Origin: Ectobius pallidus
Lineage: Eukaryota > Arthropoda > Insecta > Blattodea > Ectobiidae
Assembly (NCBI GenBank): GCA_964059195.1
Contig: CAXKWD010000009.1
Span: 149,043,890-149,107,889 of the forward strand
DNA length: 64,000 bases
Direction: 5' to 3'
In this document: piece by piece, positions 32,701 through 44,214 of the stretch
Position numbering within the stretch: position 1 is the stretch's first letter
Layout of the letters: each line of letters opens with the position of its first letter
Notes under the pieces: generated by a model
Database searches by the model: none
Seen by the model: the letters and a program-made list of their open reading frames with translations, nothing else
What the model was told of the DNA's origin: nothing
Program-made: the position numbers and the translations under genes

Positions 32701-32785
32701 CTCCATCCCCGATGAGTCGCATCTGCACGATGCTCGGGTCCTCGTTGTGTTCCTCAAGCACCGTGTCGTCGGTGACGGTCAGGTC
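32701..32785 (-). CDS. Kdm3: KDM3/JMJD1 histone demethylase, internal exon (second in window)
   Basis: Minus-strand exon of 85 nt between acceptor TTTGTTTCAG (before 32785) and donor GTCAGT (from 32700). It enters in phase 0 and leaves one base of the next codon. It encodes DLTVTDDTVLEEHNEDPSIV followed by QMRLIGDG. This corresponds to the human JMJD1C segment with VLEPQNVDPSMVQM. Strong codon structure and exact phase agreement with both neighbours support a real exon in AT-rich surroundings. It encodes part of the N-terminal Tudor-like/SH3-fold area, not the catalytic core. The exon is GC-rich (CG-containing codons), unlike the flanking DNA. Confidence 0.9.
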
Positions 32786-33669
32786 CTGAAACAAAACACA
32801 CTCAGTTATAGCTTAGTAACGGAAATATGTCAAAATCTGAACAATTGAATGTAGAAACCACGGCCTCCGTACAACACCACCTGAACAGAAGGCCTTGGAG
32901 AGTTTGAGATTAAAAGCAAAATGTTGGACAATCTAGGAATATTTTAATTCAGTGTACACCATAAAATACCGATTTAATTTCATTTTAATTTGATTGATTT
33001 GATTTAGGCACAAAACGTTTCACGTATGCTGCAGCTGTGTCCCCGATAATGATTATCCGAGTTGTATCATATTCATATATATATTATACTGTATATATTA
33101 TTTCAGCTGTGTTTATACTCCTTTTAGCTGCGATGCCATATCAGGAGTTCGGGATCTGTGTCTATACAGTAAGGAAGGCCATGGAACTATTGATTGTCAG
33201 TTGTTTCTATTGTCTGTGTAGGCTATTTATGCCCGGTTTCTACAAAGTAGTGAATTACCTATGGGTAAATTATCCATGGACAAATTAGTTCCATTTAACC
33301 TACAATGATATAATGAGCAAGGCCTTGGAGTTGTACAGTTAATTTAATTCAGAAGGCTTTGATTCTCATTGTTTAAATATTACTATTGATCCTATGAAAG
33401 GTTAAATTTTATCCAGCGATCCATGAAAGGATAAATTAACCCGAAGATTTACCCTTGGAAAGATCTAGCCCGAGTTTGTATGAACATTTTTTCTGTCATT
33501 TTCATATTTACTCAGAGGACATTTATCTAGAAACTCGCCACAAGTGTATGTGATTGCTATCTTTAAATTATTTGTGTTTCTGTGGTGTTATTTTTGTGTA
33601 AATTCTGTCCATTGGATAATTTACCCATAGGTAATTCGCGAGTTTATAGAAACCGGCCATTAATGGAGT
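32786..33669. other. Intronic stretch, unassigned
   Basis: No gene. An 83-codon frame at 33037-33288 is hydrophobic and cysteine-bearing but has no motif or splice context. GGATAA/TTACCC-like short inverted motifs recur at 33260-33640. Confidence 0.35.
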
Positions 33670-33858
33670 AAATTTCAACTGATATTAATTTAAATGGATG
33701 AAATGGTGAAGATGATTCATGATTCCAATTCGGCGTTTGCCTTTACGACTGGGGAAACAATGAAAAAACCTATGTCAAATTGGCTGGCCACAGGATTTGA
33801 ACATGGGACCTCCTGAATGAGAGTCCAAGAGGTTACCATCTCGGCCACCTCGCTCGGT
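33670..33858 (-). mobile_element. SINE-1, reverse full copy
   Basis: The reverse complement starts CCGAGCGAGGTGGCCGAGAT, with a slightly altered B box, then the TTCATTGTTTCCCCAGTCG body and an AT tail ending in AATTTCAACTGATATTAATT reversed. Confidence 0.78.
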
Positions 33859-34327
33859 CATATTCATATTATTCTTTGCAAACTACGTTTTGCACGTCTG
33901 ATGATGGTAACGAAGTGGGTGACCAAAAGCTTGGTTGTAAAATACTCTAGACCAAGATACAAACCCGATAATAAATTACTATTATCATTTCTAAGTCTTT
34001 TTTCATGAGGATAATTTGTTAATTTCCTCAAATCGTATTTTTTCTATGAGAATGAACTGGAGGGTTTAAGTCCCGGGTGGCATAAAAAGGCGCTGACTGG
34101 GCAATGCTTGCTCAGCGCAGGAAACAGGGACCTGTTAAATTAGTTCCCAGGTCTCCTTAAATCACGGGCTCTGATAGAATTTCAAATAACTCCGTGTTTC
34201 ATCATTGCAATTCCCTTAGCTTGTCTCTTGTTTCCAAGCCACAGCCGCCTGTGTTCTTTATTATTTTCGTACCATCGCTCACATATAGGGAGGCCTAGAC
34301 CCATGATAACTCTTGATATAGAATGGA

Positions 34328-35040
34328 ATCAGGTAAACTGATGTAACAAAGTGCCAGAATGCTTTTGTTTAATCAGTGATAATTGCAATTATGATATGCA
34401 GAAATTTTTTTTTCTTTTTTAAATTAATTTCAAAGTTACGCTCCAGATGGATTCATTAAGCAGGGCTTATATTACAGAAGAACAACGGTCTAGTTTTTTA
34501 AAAAATTAAATTAAAGTCGTCCAGTATCAGCAGCACTATACAGATTTCTGATATCTTGACAACCGCACACTCACATAAAAATAAAAAAAAAAGTCAATTT
34601 GGCCGGTTAATGGATTTGAACCATGGATATCCAGAATGCGAGTCCAAGACATTACCATCTCGACCACCTCGCTCGGTTTAACGGTCTAGTTTGATAAGCA
34701 AATGTGAATATGGTAGTGTTATTTGTCATAGCTAACTGTATTGCAACTGCCAAAGCCGTACATGACTACTGTAAAACAATATGTTGTCATGATAGCTGAT
34801 TTGCATTTGATAAATTCTTTCTAATATATTACCATAAAATAGGCACTAAATTGGGCATTACTCCGGTACCGATCAACCGATTTGGTCCAGTATCAATAGG
34901 CTTCTTCCCATGGACGTTATAAATGCGTATATCAAGTTTCATGAAGATCTGGTAAAGCCTACTAGAGTTATCGCGCGTACAGACAGACATTTTAACGTTT
35001 CCCACACAATCTCATAAAGTACCACACTGGCACTTAATAA
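34328..35040 (-). mobile_element. R-family repeat carrying a SINE-1 head
   Basis: Starts AATCAGGTAAACTGATGTAA and ends CCACACTGGCACTTAATAAT. An internal SINE-1 head (34592-34677, reverse) with GATTTGAACCATGG lies at the same relative place as the head at 45897-45980. The SINE head is therefore an integral or ancestral part of this family. Confidence 0.7.
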
Positions 35041-35139
35041 TAGAATATTTCCCTGCCCTGGATGTACCAACTGAGATAGCCAGTTTTCGACTCCCGGTGC
35101 CAAATAGAATCTCTCTCTCTCCAATTACCCTTAATGGTC

Positions 35140-35290
35140 TCATAGGAGAGAGGTTCCATCTGGCGCTGTGAATAGAACTCTGGCTAGCTTAGTTAATAGA
35201 GCAGTGGCATGGAAAGCCGAAGGTCATGGGATCGGATCCCAGTGTCAGAGGAATTTTTCTCTTATAATATTCTCATGAGACACGCAAATT
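35140..35290 (+). mobile_element. tRNA-derived SINE-3 copy
   Basis: Contains TAGCTTAGTTAATAGAGCA (A-box-like) and GATCGGATCCCAGTGTCAGA (altered B box), then GGAATTTTTCTCTTATAATA and TTCTCATGA. Paralogues at 39065-39270 (reverse) and 54346-54480. Confidence 0.65.
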
Positions 35291-36007
35291 TAAGTGATTT
35301 TATGACCGGATTTCCACTCTTATTTTACAAGATGTATATATGTATTCATGAATCCACAGTCTATTTTTTCAGATGAATATTACTTGCCGAAATTTCTGTT
35401 CATTTGAGTAATCTCTTACTTGAATATTCGGCGGGAGATGGAAGTACCGGAGGTAGCTAAAAACTGTCGCGAAGATCGGCCGTGCAGAATGCACGGTAGA
35501 TGTCCGGTGGCTTGAAGTTTGATTCCCAAAGTATATATATGTTTTCACTCTAGTATGCTACTTATTTATTACCTTAAGTATTAATCATTTTTCCATAAGT
35601 TTAATTTTGTATTCACTTGTTTCTAAATTGTCTCACTAATTGACCCGAACATGGGCGTTCAATGGAATCAATCTAATACGTATTTCCCCTGTCAGGGCTG
35701 ATTCGAGCACTTCTCCGACACCTGTGTATTGCGTGGAGCATAAACACCAGGCGATACTCACCCCGATCAAACAGAAAGCTATACTATGCTAAGAAGTCGC
35801 TCCAATGCAGTTTATGCGTACACACAGCTATGCTAAGCTAAGCTACATTACACAGATCACCGAGGAGGCAATTTTCATAGCCACGTATGCGTATCAGTTG
35901 TTTTCCCTTGGGATTTGATAGACTGGATAGACTCTTCTATTGAAAATTATATCGACTAGATGTCTAAAAAAGAAAGCTAAAATTTAAATATTAATTTATA
36001 AGGACAG
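35291..36007. other. Intronic stretch, unassigned
   Basis: No gene. At 35810-35850 TGCTAAGCTAAGCTAC repeats recall the GCTTAG motifs of the inverted repeat at 16491. Confidence 0.35.
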
Positions 36008-36222
36008 CCGAGCGAGGTGGCCGAGATGGTAACGTCTTAGACTCTCATTCGGGAGGTCCCAGGTTCAAATCGCGTGGCCGGCCAATTTGACATGTGTTTT
36101 TTCATGGGTTCCCCAGTCGTAAAGGCAAATGCCGAATTGGATATTTACATAACATGAATCATCCTCACAATTTCATCCTGTATCATATCCATTTAAATTA
36201 ATATAAGTTGAAATTTACTCCA
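36008..36222 (+). mobile_element. SINE-1, best-preserved copy
   Basis: CCGAGCGAGGTGGCCGAGAT, B-box region GGTTCAAATCGCG, the TTTTCATGGGTTCCCCAGTC body with AAAGGCAAATGCCGAATTGG, and the AT tail. It can serve as the family reference within this window. Confidence 0.82.
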
Positions 36223-36242
36223 TAAAATACACCAATAATACA

Positions 36243-36466
36243 CCTACGTCTAGGTCTTCCAGGTGGTCTTTTCCCTTCGCGTCTCCCAATCAGTATTTTT
36301 GAGATATGTCTTTCCTCCCATTTCATCCTCCGTGATTTAATTACCCTTACTATATCCGGTGAAGAGTACAGGTCATGAAGCTCGTCGTTATGCAGTTTTC
36401 ATCTCTCTTAGGTCTGAATATTTTCCTAAGCCCCATGTTTTCGAACACTCTCAGATTAGGTTCTTC
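36243..36466 (-). mobile_element. Non-LTR retrotransposon fragment (reverse)
   Basis: Reverse complement of the block at 23240-23440: CACCTACGTCTAGGTCTTCC, TCGCGTCTCCCAATCAGTAT, CTTACTATATCCGGTGAAGA. It lacks the 3' tail, so the retained piece is internal. Confidence 0.75.
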
Positions 36467-37125
36467 CCGAAGAGTATCAGGTAAGCATTTCTTAAAACAA
36501 TTTTTTTTTACTGTGAGAGGTTGTTAACCTCACGCCAAACCTGGAGGACCAAAACAAGAACACCTGACGATGGTTTCATGTAACCGAAAGGCCAATGCAG
36601 AATAAAATGAATTGAGAACGTATTATGTAATTATTTTATTGATGAGCTCAACGCAATAACCAACATGGGTTTTCACCACATCCCACCAGTCTATGAATGA
36701 TTTCTCTTATGACTAAAATGTTCACTCCTATTAAATTATTTAGCACGTTTAACAATTCAAAATATTTTATCCTATGTAGGATTGGAGGCAAAGAGGTTTA
36801 AATTTAGGGAATTTTCATCTTGCGTTAGGATTTTAATGCGGTGTGTGTATTTTAGGATTATAACAGGAGATTATGGATTTTAGCGATAAATTCGCCGACC
36901 AGCGAAGTGAGAAGGGATTGCTAAATATCAAGAAATGCACAGTAGTTCCATTTTCACTGCAATTTAACTTTAAAAATTCAACTGTTCGCCTTCTAACAAC
37001 TGTGCGTGCCCCACTTTTTAAAAAAATCTGCCCATTCGAAACATTGTGGCCTTAATTATTCAGGCACTAGAGATAAAACTATCCTACATAAGTTAGGCCT
37101 ACTTACTTACTGAGCAAAATTATGG
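36467..37125. other. Intronic stretch, unassigned
   Basis: Block 36510-36660 (GAGAGGTTGTTAACCTCACG palindrome, ATGCAGAATAAAATGAATTG) may be a decayed repeat. A 60-codon frame at 36873-37055 has no recognised motif. Confidence 0.35.
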
Positions 37126-37905
37126 ACAGTGAACGCCGCTTAATATAATCGCGGATAATATTATCAATCGGGTAATGTTATCACTTTTATGAAGTCCCAG
37201 ACAGATTAATACAGACAAATTGAAAAACTGATGTTTATTGTGATCAAAGATTCGGTTTATGTTATCACAATTTCCTTTCTGCGGCTTTATTTCCATGTAC
37301 TGTACGTCATTCAAAATTTTGTTTTTAAGGGTTTCGTTTATAACTCAACTTGTACTGTTCCCAGCTCACAGGATGACCGGTTCGAGGGAGTGGCATTACC
37401 TAACTTTCTCTTTTAAGCAATAAAACATGTTTCACCCCTCAGTTAAGCTGCAGCTTTTGATTTATGAAGATAACAGTGTTGACATGAGTGATGGCTAGTG
37501 TAAAATGAAAAGACTTGAACAGGCAGGCGTTAGATGTTTTGCTTTGCGGTGTTCACCACAGATCAGTATAGACTTCCAAAAACACTCGTAACTGAGTTTG
37601 GAGTATTGGTTAATGGACTCCTAAAGGAAAGTAAAAACAAGTAAAAACTTTGTTACTGGTTGAAAAAAAAATTGTTGCTTGCAGTCTATTACTGTATTAA
37701 CCTATGAGTGGATCAATAATTAACAATTATGTATTATTTTATGAATAAATATTTTTAATTCTGTTAGGCGTATGTCATGTATTATCTTATATATATATAT
37801 ATATATGAATAAATAACCTTCATTTAATTACTTCGGCTATCGTTATCAATCGGTTAATATTATCAGATTAGCTGCGTCCCGAAGTGATCACAATAAGCGG
37901 CGTAC
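37126..37905. mobile_element. pogo/Tigger-like non-autonomous element
   Basis: Ends CAGTGAACGCCGCTTAAT and AATAAGCGGCGTACAGTG are inverted partners. Subterminal TATCAATCGGGTAATGTTAT and ATCAATCGGTTAATATTATC repeat on both sides. The CAGT...GCCGCTTA style resembles pogo-like Tc1/mariner elements, but TA flanking is clear only on the right. A small fragment is at 41914-41970. No transposase ORF recognised. Confidence 0.6.
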
Positions 37906-38475
37906 AGTGTATAAATCATGTACATCTTAGTTATTCGGTTACGTTTTTCTCTCAGAAAACACTGAAATATAAATACGGTAACATAAAGATATTCTGTAAA
38001 CAAAAGAAAGTAAACAAATAAACAAAAGATATCGTGAATGGCTCTCCTGTGACGTAGCTTGATATAGAGGGGGGGAAGTGACGTCAGACTGGCACGGGAA
38101 TCTCTATTAAAACAAACTTTGAGACTTGAGACTTGATGGAGTTTCTCCCTAACTTTGTTATTTCTTTTCAGTTGGCTGGTTCCCGTTTCGGAGGGCGGGG
38201 TTTCCATCATCAGAGGGAAAGAGGGGAAGTTTTTATAGCAGGAAGAAGCCATCAGGGGGAGAAACTTTGCGAATAAAAATGCGCTGTATAGTTTTATAGC
38301 CTGTTTCATTCAAGCATTTACATTTGGACTGAGTTCGATAAAATATATATACGTCGTATAAAAGTCTTCATCTGTTTGTACAAACACAACTGTAATACAG
38401 CTTTATTTTGCGAATAAATAAATAAGAGATTGTCATAAATAAAAGAGAAAAATGTTCAGGGTGTCCACAGAAATT
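37906..38475. other. Intronic stretch with a 148-codon open frame
   Basis: The minus-strand frame 37863-38309 overlaps the preceding element and has no recognisable domain. Plus-strand CG-bearing block 38045-38260 includes AAGTGACGTCAGACTG (a CRE-like TGACGTCA) and GGAGGGCGGGGTTTCC. I regard it as unassigned rather than a gene. Confidence 0.35.
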
Positions 38476-38885
38476 ACAATAGCATATTGCAATACAAGTA
38501 CCGTAAGCGGTGCATACGGATCGAGGAAAGAGTTTCTTTCAATTTCCGAGATCCGTTATGCGCTTACGGCACGAGTATTGCATGCTACTTTTTGCACGAT
38601 GATTATTTATATCAATTTAATTATATTAATTGTGATATTACCTGAAAATATTATGTATATACATTATTGAAGATAGATGTTTGTTTCAGAAAGTGATTCT
38701 CATGTGTTTGTTGTTATGGGAACCGAATATTTATCCTGGGAGGCCTTGTCCATAAAGGCTTGTATTATGATGTGCCGTAAGTAAATTCTTACCGCACATA
38801 GCAACAAGATTGCGTGTGGGAATGTCAACTTACGATCCACGGCAACAACATTCGTAAGTAGGCGTACCACTAATTAGTTAAGTCG
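38476..38885 (+). mobile_element. Foldback element, copy 4
   Basis: Starts AATAGCATATTGCAATACAAG. The arms GTACCGTAAGCGGTGCATAC and GTTATGCGCTTACGGCAC pair with a shorter spacer than in copy 1. The body and end CCACTAATTAGTTAAG are preserved. Confidence 0.72.
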
Positions 38886-39064
38886 GAAAAAAAAATACAT
38901 TTCCCTGACTTTCCATGACCAGAAACTTAGATTTTCCTGACTACAACAATCAATGTTTTCAAGGTTCTTTGTAGACAAAATAAACAAAAACCAGCCTACT
39001 CCATCCCTATAGGCCTAAGAAAACTAAGAAATTATTAGATATATGCATATGCATATGCATTAAT

Positions 39065-39385
39065 GAACCACAGATTATTGTCTCTGTTGGACATTACATG
39101 AGAATATTATAGGAGAAAAATTCCTCCGACACTGGTACTTGAACCCAGGACCTTTGGCTATCTGTGCCAATGCTCTTACCAATTGAGCTAAGCCAGAGTT
39201 CCCTTCACAGCGCCAGATGGAACCTCTCTCCTATGACTGATTGCCCTTAATGGTCTACCTCACTGTCAGACAGGTTATGTCATATGCAGTACTGTGAGGC
39301 ACACTAGTTAGTGATTTTTGTGGCCGGTCCTAGGTTCAAATCCCAGTGTCAGGGGAATTTTTCTCCTGTAATATTCTCAAGAAAT
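39065..39385 (-). mobile_element. SINE-3, reverse copy plus rearranged end
   Basis: The reverse complement (39065-39270) shows TAGCTCAATTGGTAAGAGCA (A-box region) and GGTTCAAGTACCAGTGTCG. A second piece at 39320-39385, in plus orientation, repeats GGTTCAAATCCCAGTGTCAG. The two ends form an inverted pair, so two copies are probably joined tail-to-tail. Confidence 0.65.
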
Positions 39386-39449
39386 GGTTAGCTCAAGCAG
39401 TGAAAAGGAAATTGCTTACACAGTCTGGGTTACAGCAAAACAAATGCCA

Positions 39450-39520
39450 CCGAGCGAAGTGGCCGAGATGGTAACGTCTTGGACTCGCATTCGGGAGGTC
39501 CCAGGTTCAAATCCCGGGAT
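39450..39520 (+). mobile_element. SINE-1 head only
   Basis: CCGAGCGAAGTGGCCGAGAT with intact B box GGTTCAAATCCCG, truncated immediately after the head. Confidence 0.75.
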
Positions 39521-39608
39521 ATTATTTACATATCCACATTGTGTTACTTCATGATAAATTACACTCAACGGCTTAGAACTGCGTACAATAATAATTTTTA
39601 TATATTCA

Positions 39609-40615
39609 CTAGCTGAAAAGGCCCGGCGTCGCCCGGGCTTTGTATTTTGTAATTTGAAATTAACTTATGGAGGACTTTCGATTTTGAAACTCTAGGTCCT
39701 TATAGCCTATAATATGTATGTAAAACTTGAAATGAAGAAAAAGATTAATCAAACTATTCCATCAGAAAACGCTAGATATAGCTTTTTATGGTTCATAGAG
39801 GATGTCGAATGCTGCATTCCGTTGCTTCTACACATCATGCCTGGGAGGGGTTGAAATAAGAAGAAACATAAATTACATAAGATTGTATTGACTTGACGGA
39901 AAATTTTATTTCTCATTCTCATGTTACAACCGTTTCGGGGCTGAAATAAAATAGAAATGCAGTATCACTTTCATACTTTCCTCCCCTAAAACCCGGGACA
40001 TAATATACTGCGAGCATAGGATTCCATCCCATGCTTTGGGCCTATGATAAACATCCCTATTTCTCAACTAATACAAAGCCTACAGCTATGGATAACTGAC
40101 TATTTACCGACTTCTGATATAGCATACTCACACACTTAAGTTGTTCCTGCAATACGACCTCTTATTCTACATCAAAATGTGAACTGAGAAAATATTTCTT
40201 ATGTCTAGGGTAGAGAAAGTTGTGTGACTGCATCACACTTTGCTTTATTTTCGTGTAATTCATTTTTCAGTAATTATTTTCGCCAATATATTGCATCGAT
40301 TCAATCATAATTCGTTAAAGTCCAGTTGCCAAGGCCCAATGTTATCAAAGTAAACAATACACGGTTGTCATGTGAACTGAACAGCATTTCATTGTTTTTC
40401 AGTATAATATTCTCAGAAATTATATAATTTTCAAGGGAAGGACTGATTTATTACAATTTTAATGTTGACCGCGTTACTTCCCGGGCTTAACTGGGTATGT
40501 GTGCAAAATTTTGTACAAATTGGTGAAGAAATGTGGATTTGTATAAGGAACATACATACATACATACATACATACACACATACCCACAAACACACATTCG
40601 ACTTTATATATTAGA
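39609..40615 (-). mobile_element. Helitron H3, full-length sister copy
   Basis: On the minus strand it starts TCTAATATATAAAGTCGAAT and ends with hairpin GCCCGGGCGACGCCGGGC, CTTTTCAG, CTAG. Flanks A (39608) and T (40616). It is 1007 bp with an ATAC microsatellite near the 5' end. Overall parallel to 22196-23175, non-autonomous. Confidence 0.9.
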
Positions 40616-40750
40616 TGACTATACCAGGGCCCTAATGCCTAACGTGAAGTTTTTAGTGTAATAATTATTGTATTCTGAATTCTTGATACATCTTGTAGGC
40701 TAATACAAGCCAATTTGCATTTGGATTTTTTCTCTCTTTTATATTAAGGA

Positions 40751-41424
40751 CTAGCAGGTCCCCGCGGCTTCGCCCACGATAATTAATTGGAAGATTAAAA
40801 ATTAAGAGCAAAATAATTAAAACATTATATTTAATAACACATGGACGCGAAGCATTCATAGAGCTAAACTAAACGATTAATAATTAATTAAACATCTAAA
40901 AATCCGGCTTTGAAGTGAATTCATCGATTAGAAAGCGCAGCATTGGAAAAACGATATCAGATTCGAGTTTTCTGGCCCAGAAAACCCCTGCATAGTGAAA
41001 ATCGAACATTGTTTGCCCATTTAGGCGTATATTCATTATCCCTCTTCCGACTATGTTGAAAATTTCAGATATCTGCGGGCTGACCAGAGTGAATCGACCA
41101 GAGTGGGCTTACAAAATGAAGCGACTCCTTTTTTTCCAAATTATGATTTAAAAAAGGCAAAGGCCCCTGCAATTGATTTCACAAATGAAAATAATGTATT
41201 GCCGAAAACTGATGCTTGGATATCGAAAAAAAAAATAAACGTTTTCTGACAGATTTTTACTCATAACTCGCGAACGGAATCGAAAATTAAAAATCCGGCT
41301 TCGAGGTGCATTTTCCGACCCTTCAGTCTACCTATGTTTAAAATTTCAGATCTCTGCGTTCAGTAGATTTCGCTGGGCATCGCGGACAGACAGACAGACA
41401 GACACTTCCTTTTATTAATATAGA
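40751..41424 (-). mobile_element. Helitron H1, full-length non-autonomous copy
   Basis: On the minus strand it starts TCTATATTAATAAAAGGAAG and ends CGTGGGCGAAGCCGCGGGG, ACCTG, CTAG. Flanks A (40750) and T (41425). It is 674 bp. Confidence 0.9.
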
Positions 41425-41890
41425 TGGAACTTAGTATTAACATGTTTTTTTAAATTTAATATAGTTTGTGGTATAAGGTGGGCAGTGTTTACTATATTAC
41501 GATTAGCTAAGCCAGCGTTACAACTTCTTAGCTTATTTAATTTCGCACTGGCAACGCCCCCATTGAAGAACACATAGCTATGCTTGTATCTACCATAATT
41601 AAGGGCTCGTCTCTTTAAATGGGGCACCAGAGATGGGGGAAGGGGTTATCTATTGTACCATAAAGAGAAGGTAAAGGGGCGGCTGATGAATATGCATGAG
41701 GCTGCAGATACCGGGGCTTTCTCTCCCCCCTCCAGCCCCCTCTGATGGATGAAGCGAGGGTTGTGAGTTCCCAGGGGCGGCCACGAGTCAAAATATGCAA
41801 CGCCATTTCCTGATAACCAAGCAATTAAGATACTCTTTCATCTGTCCCCTATAACAACTGTCACAACTAAATGCATGCGGTAATACTAAT
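41425..41890. other. Intronic stretch with a GC-richer block
   Basis: Block 41610-41790 is GC-rich (GGGGCACCAGAGATGGGGGA, CTCTCCCCCCTCCAGCCCCC) without splice-supported coding. Two overlapping minus-strand frames (41415-41824) are unconvincing. It may be a decayed repeat or regulatory island. Confidence 0.35.
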
Positions 41891-42263
41891 AAAAATCAGG
41901 TAAACTGATATAGTGAACGCCGCTTAATGTAATCAAGGATAATGTTATCAATCGGGTAATGTTATCACTAGGGCCCGGATATTTATTTATTTATTTTGTT
42001 TATTTGTTTATTTATTTATTTAACCTGACGCAGCTAAGGCCCTCTCTACCACTCAGTCAGGGCAAAAACATGAAATACATAATAATAAATTAAAACAAGA
42101 AATGATATACCTGAATACAAGAAATGTACGTTAAATACACAGAAAAAATTCGAACATAAGTACTTGAATAATATTAATATATAATACAAATGACTAAAAT
42201 AAAGAAATAAAAAAAATGAAAGAATAAACAAATACAAAATGTAATGAAAATTAAATAAATAAA
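41891..42263. repeat. Mosaic of element fragments
   Basis: AATCAGGTAAACTGATATAG (R-family end), then AGTGAACGCCGCTTAATG (pogo-like end, 41914-41970), then AGGGCCCGGAT (hAT MITE end) and a TTTA-rich run. Three different family ends abut within about 90 bp. Confidence 0.6.
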
Positions 42264-43101
42264 TCTCTATAGGCCTATATATAAAAGGCTTTGTCCTGAC
42301 TGACTGAATGAATGACTGACTGACTGACTGAATGACAGGAATCAACGTACAGCCTAAACTATAACAGGTAGAGACTTGGAATTTTGACAGTGCCTTCGTT
42401 TCCTAATGTAGATGCTCACTAAGAAAGGATTTTGAAAAATTCTGATTTTAAATGCCAAAAATTAAATGTTTTTGAAAATATTTAATCCCTTTTTACATAG
42501 AATTATCAATTCCAAATCACAGAATATATTGTTGCCAAATGGTATATGATGGGCTTGGAAAAAACAAATGAAATGCACTTTTGACAAATAAGAGAAGTTA
42601 TCAAAATAATTCATGTTATAAATAAATATTACAGAATGAAATCCACTAAAATAATGGAATCACATAACTTTCTCTACCCTGGACATAGAGAAAACAAAAC
42701 GAGGTATGGTAATGTGTATATTATTATATTATATCGCAGGTTTTTGGAGAGAAAAGTATGAAAGTGATAATGCTTTATGGTAACATAAGAGTGGGAAATT
42801 TCCCGCCTCGATATTACAATTTTATGTTACAGGAATTTCTGTTTCTTCTTATTTAAACCTCTACCAGGCTTGCTGTGCACTGTACAAGCGATGGGATGCA
42901 ACATTCTAGATCCTCTATGAGCCATAAAAAACTATATCAAGCGTTTTCTGAGGGAATAGTTTGAGTGTAATAAGTCGTTCTTCCTATTTCAAATTATAAA
43001 TGCCTATATAAGGACCTAGAATTTAAAATTTAAAATCCTTCATAAGCTAATTTCCAATTACAAAATACAAAACCCGGGCGACGCCGGGTCTTTTAAGCTA
43101 G
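42264..43101 (+). mobile_element. Helitron H2, full-length non-autonomous copy
   Basis: Starts TCTCTATAGGCCTATATATA after A and ends hairpin CCCGGGCGACGCCGGG, TCTTTTAAG, CTAG before T (43102). It is 838 bp. The start contains a GGCCTA insertion (octamer at 42270-42277) absent from the other H2 starts at 18556 (reverse), 25454 and 10816. Confidence 0.9.
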
Positions 43102-43524
43102 TAAATATATATATGGATAAGTATATGTATATTTAGGCTCACATAAAAGGTATTTTAACCTTTTATTTTCGTAAAATAGCCCTTTTCAGGCTATGATTTT
43201 AGCCGTCTTAATAAAACGTATAGTAAAACACTAATATTAACAGCGAAAATTGTATTAGCCTATAGTTTTGACACATTTATTTTAGTTGTTTTTTACAAAA
43301 TAAGTAGGCCTAACTATTCCTTATATTGGCACTCAAAAAATAGCATAAACAATTAGAGATATTTACCCTGTAATGACACAGTTATTCAATATCACCACTC
43401 AATTCACTTCCGATCTACAAAAATAAGTAGACTGGAGTGTCACGAATTTGTTCCTTTAATATACTTCTCTGTCGTTGGTCGGCAATTTGGTATTTTTAAA
43501 GTTATCAATCGGGACTTATCAAAG
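43102..43524. other. Intronic stretch, unassigned
   Basis: AT-rich with AAAAGG/CCTTTT inverted motifs at 43144-43190. No gene. Confidence 0.35.
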
Positions 43525-43655
43525 GAGACTTACTCAGTGGAAATACAAATTACTAGGTAAGCTAAAGGAATATTATCTATTTTATGGAACCTGGAGGTTC
43601 ATTGCCGTTCTTACACGAGCCCGCCATTCAACCCTATTCTGTGCTAACTCCATCC
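43525..43655 (-). mobile_element. Non-LTR retrotransposon 3' end (reverse)
   Basis: TTACTCAGTGGAAATACAAA, TATTATCTATTTTATGGAAC and CGCCATTCAACCCTATTCTG are the reverse of the 3' terminus at 23500-23630. Truncated. Confidence 0.7.
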
Positions 43656-43689
43656 TTATATATAAACTTCAAAATAATTGTTTTTTCCA

Positions 43690-44141
43690 AACACTGAAAG
43701 CAAAATTGAACCTGAATTTGTATTAACTCAATTCTTGTCAGTTCAAGGAATTTTGCTCTTACTTTGAAAGGTTTAAAATTATAAGGGAAAATATATATTT
43801 ATGTATTTGTAAAGAAAACCAGATCGTAGAACATCTACTTTTGACTACGCACTCTTTGCAAGGAAAAGATTTTCATTAATAGAACACTTAAACTATTGTG
43901 GTGTTAAATATGATAAACCACTCTCAAAATTTTTTAGCAAGGATTGTTATTGTAGAGAATTCCAATATTTAAGAGTTTACAATAATTTTATTTAAACTTT
44001 AGCAAAACAGGCTACTCTAGTATACAAGAAAACAGGTACATTATACATTGTAATTGACATAAAACAACAGCCCTAATATGCCTTATGGTGAAATAGGGCT
44101 AAAAGAAATTGTATATTAAATAAATAAATAAATAAATATAG
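43690..44141 (+). pseudogene. LINE-like 3' end with zf-RVT-like motif
   Basis: Codons from about 43800 give CICKENQIVEHLLLTTHSLQ, reminiscent of the C..C...T-EHLLL-C zinc-binding region near the C-terminus of several LINE ORF2 proteins. In-frame stops follow. The segment ends with an (AAAT)n tail near 44117-44138, as expected for a retrotransposed 3' end. Confidence 0.5.
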
Positions 44142-44214
44142 CCTATACTTCATCATCATCATACATATAAATACGCTACAATACAATTATCGAAACAAAC
44201 ATTTAAGCATAATA

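Noticed and set aside
36008..36080. True tRNA genes at the A/B box pairs
   Set aside because: Each is followed by a repeated SINE body and has no clean cloverleaf or 3' processing context.
37863..38309. 148-codon minus-strand open frame, the second longest in the window
   Set aside because: It overlaps the end of the pogo-like element, has no recognisable motif and no splice or promoter support.
42046..42345. 99-codon hydrophobic minus frame suggesting a membrane protein
   Set aside because: AT-rich simple sequence crossing the Helitron H2 boundary at 42264, so it is not a coherent gene.
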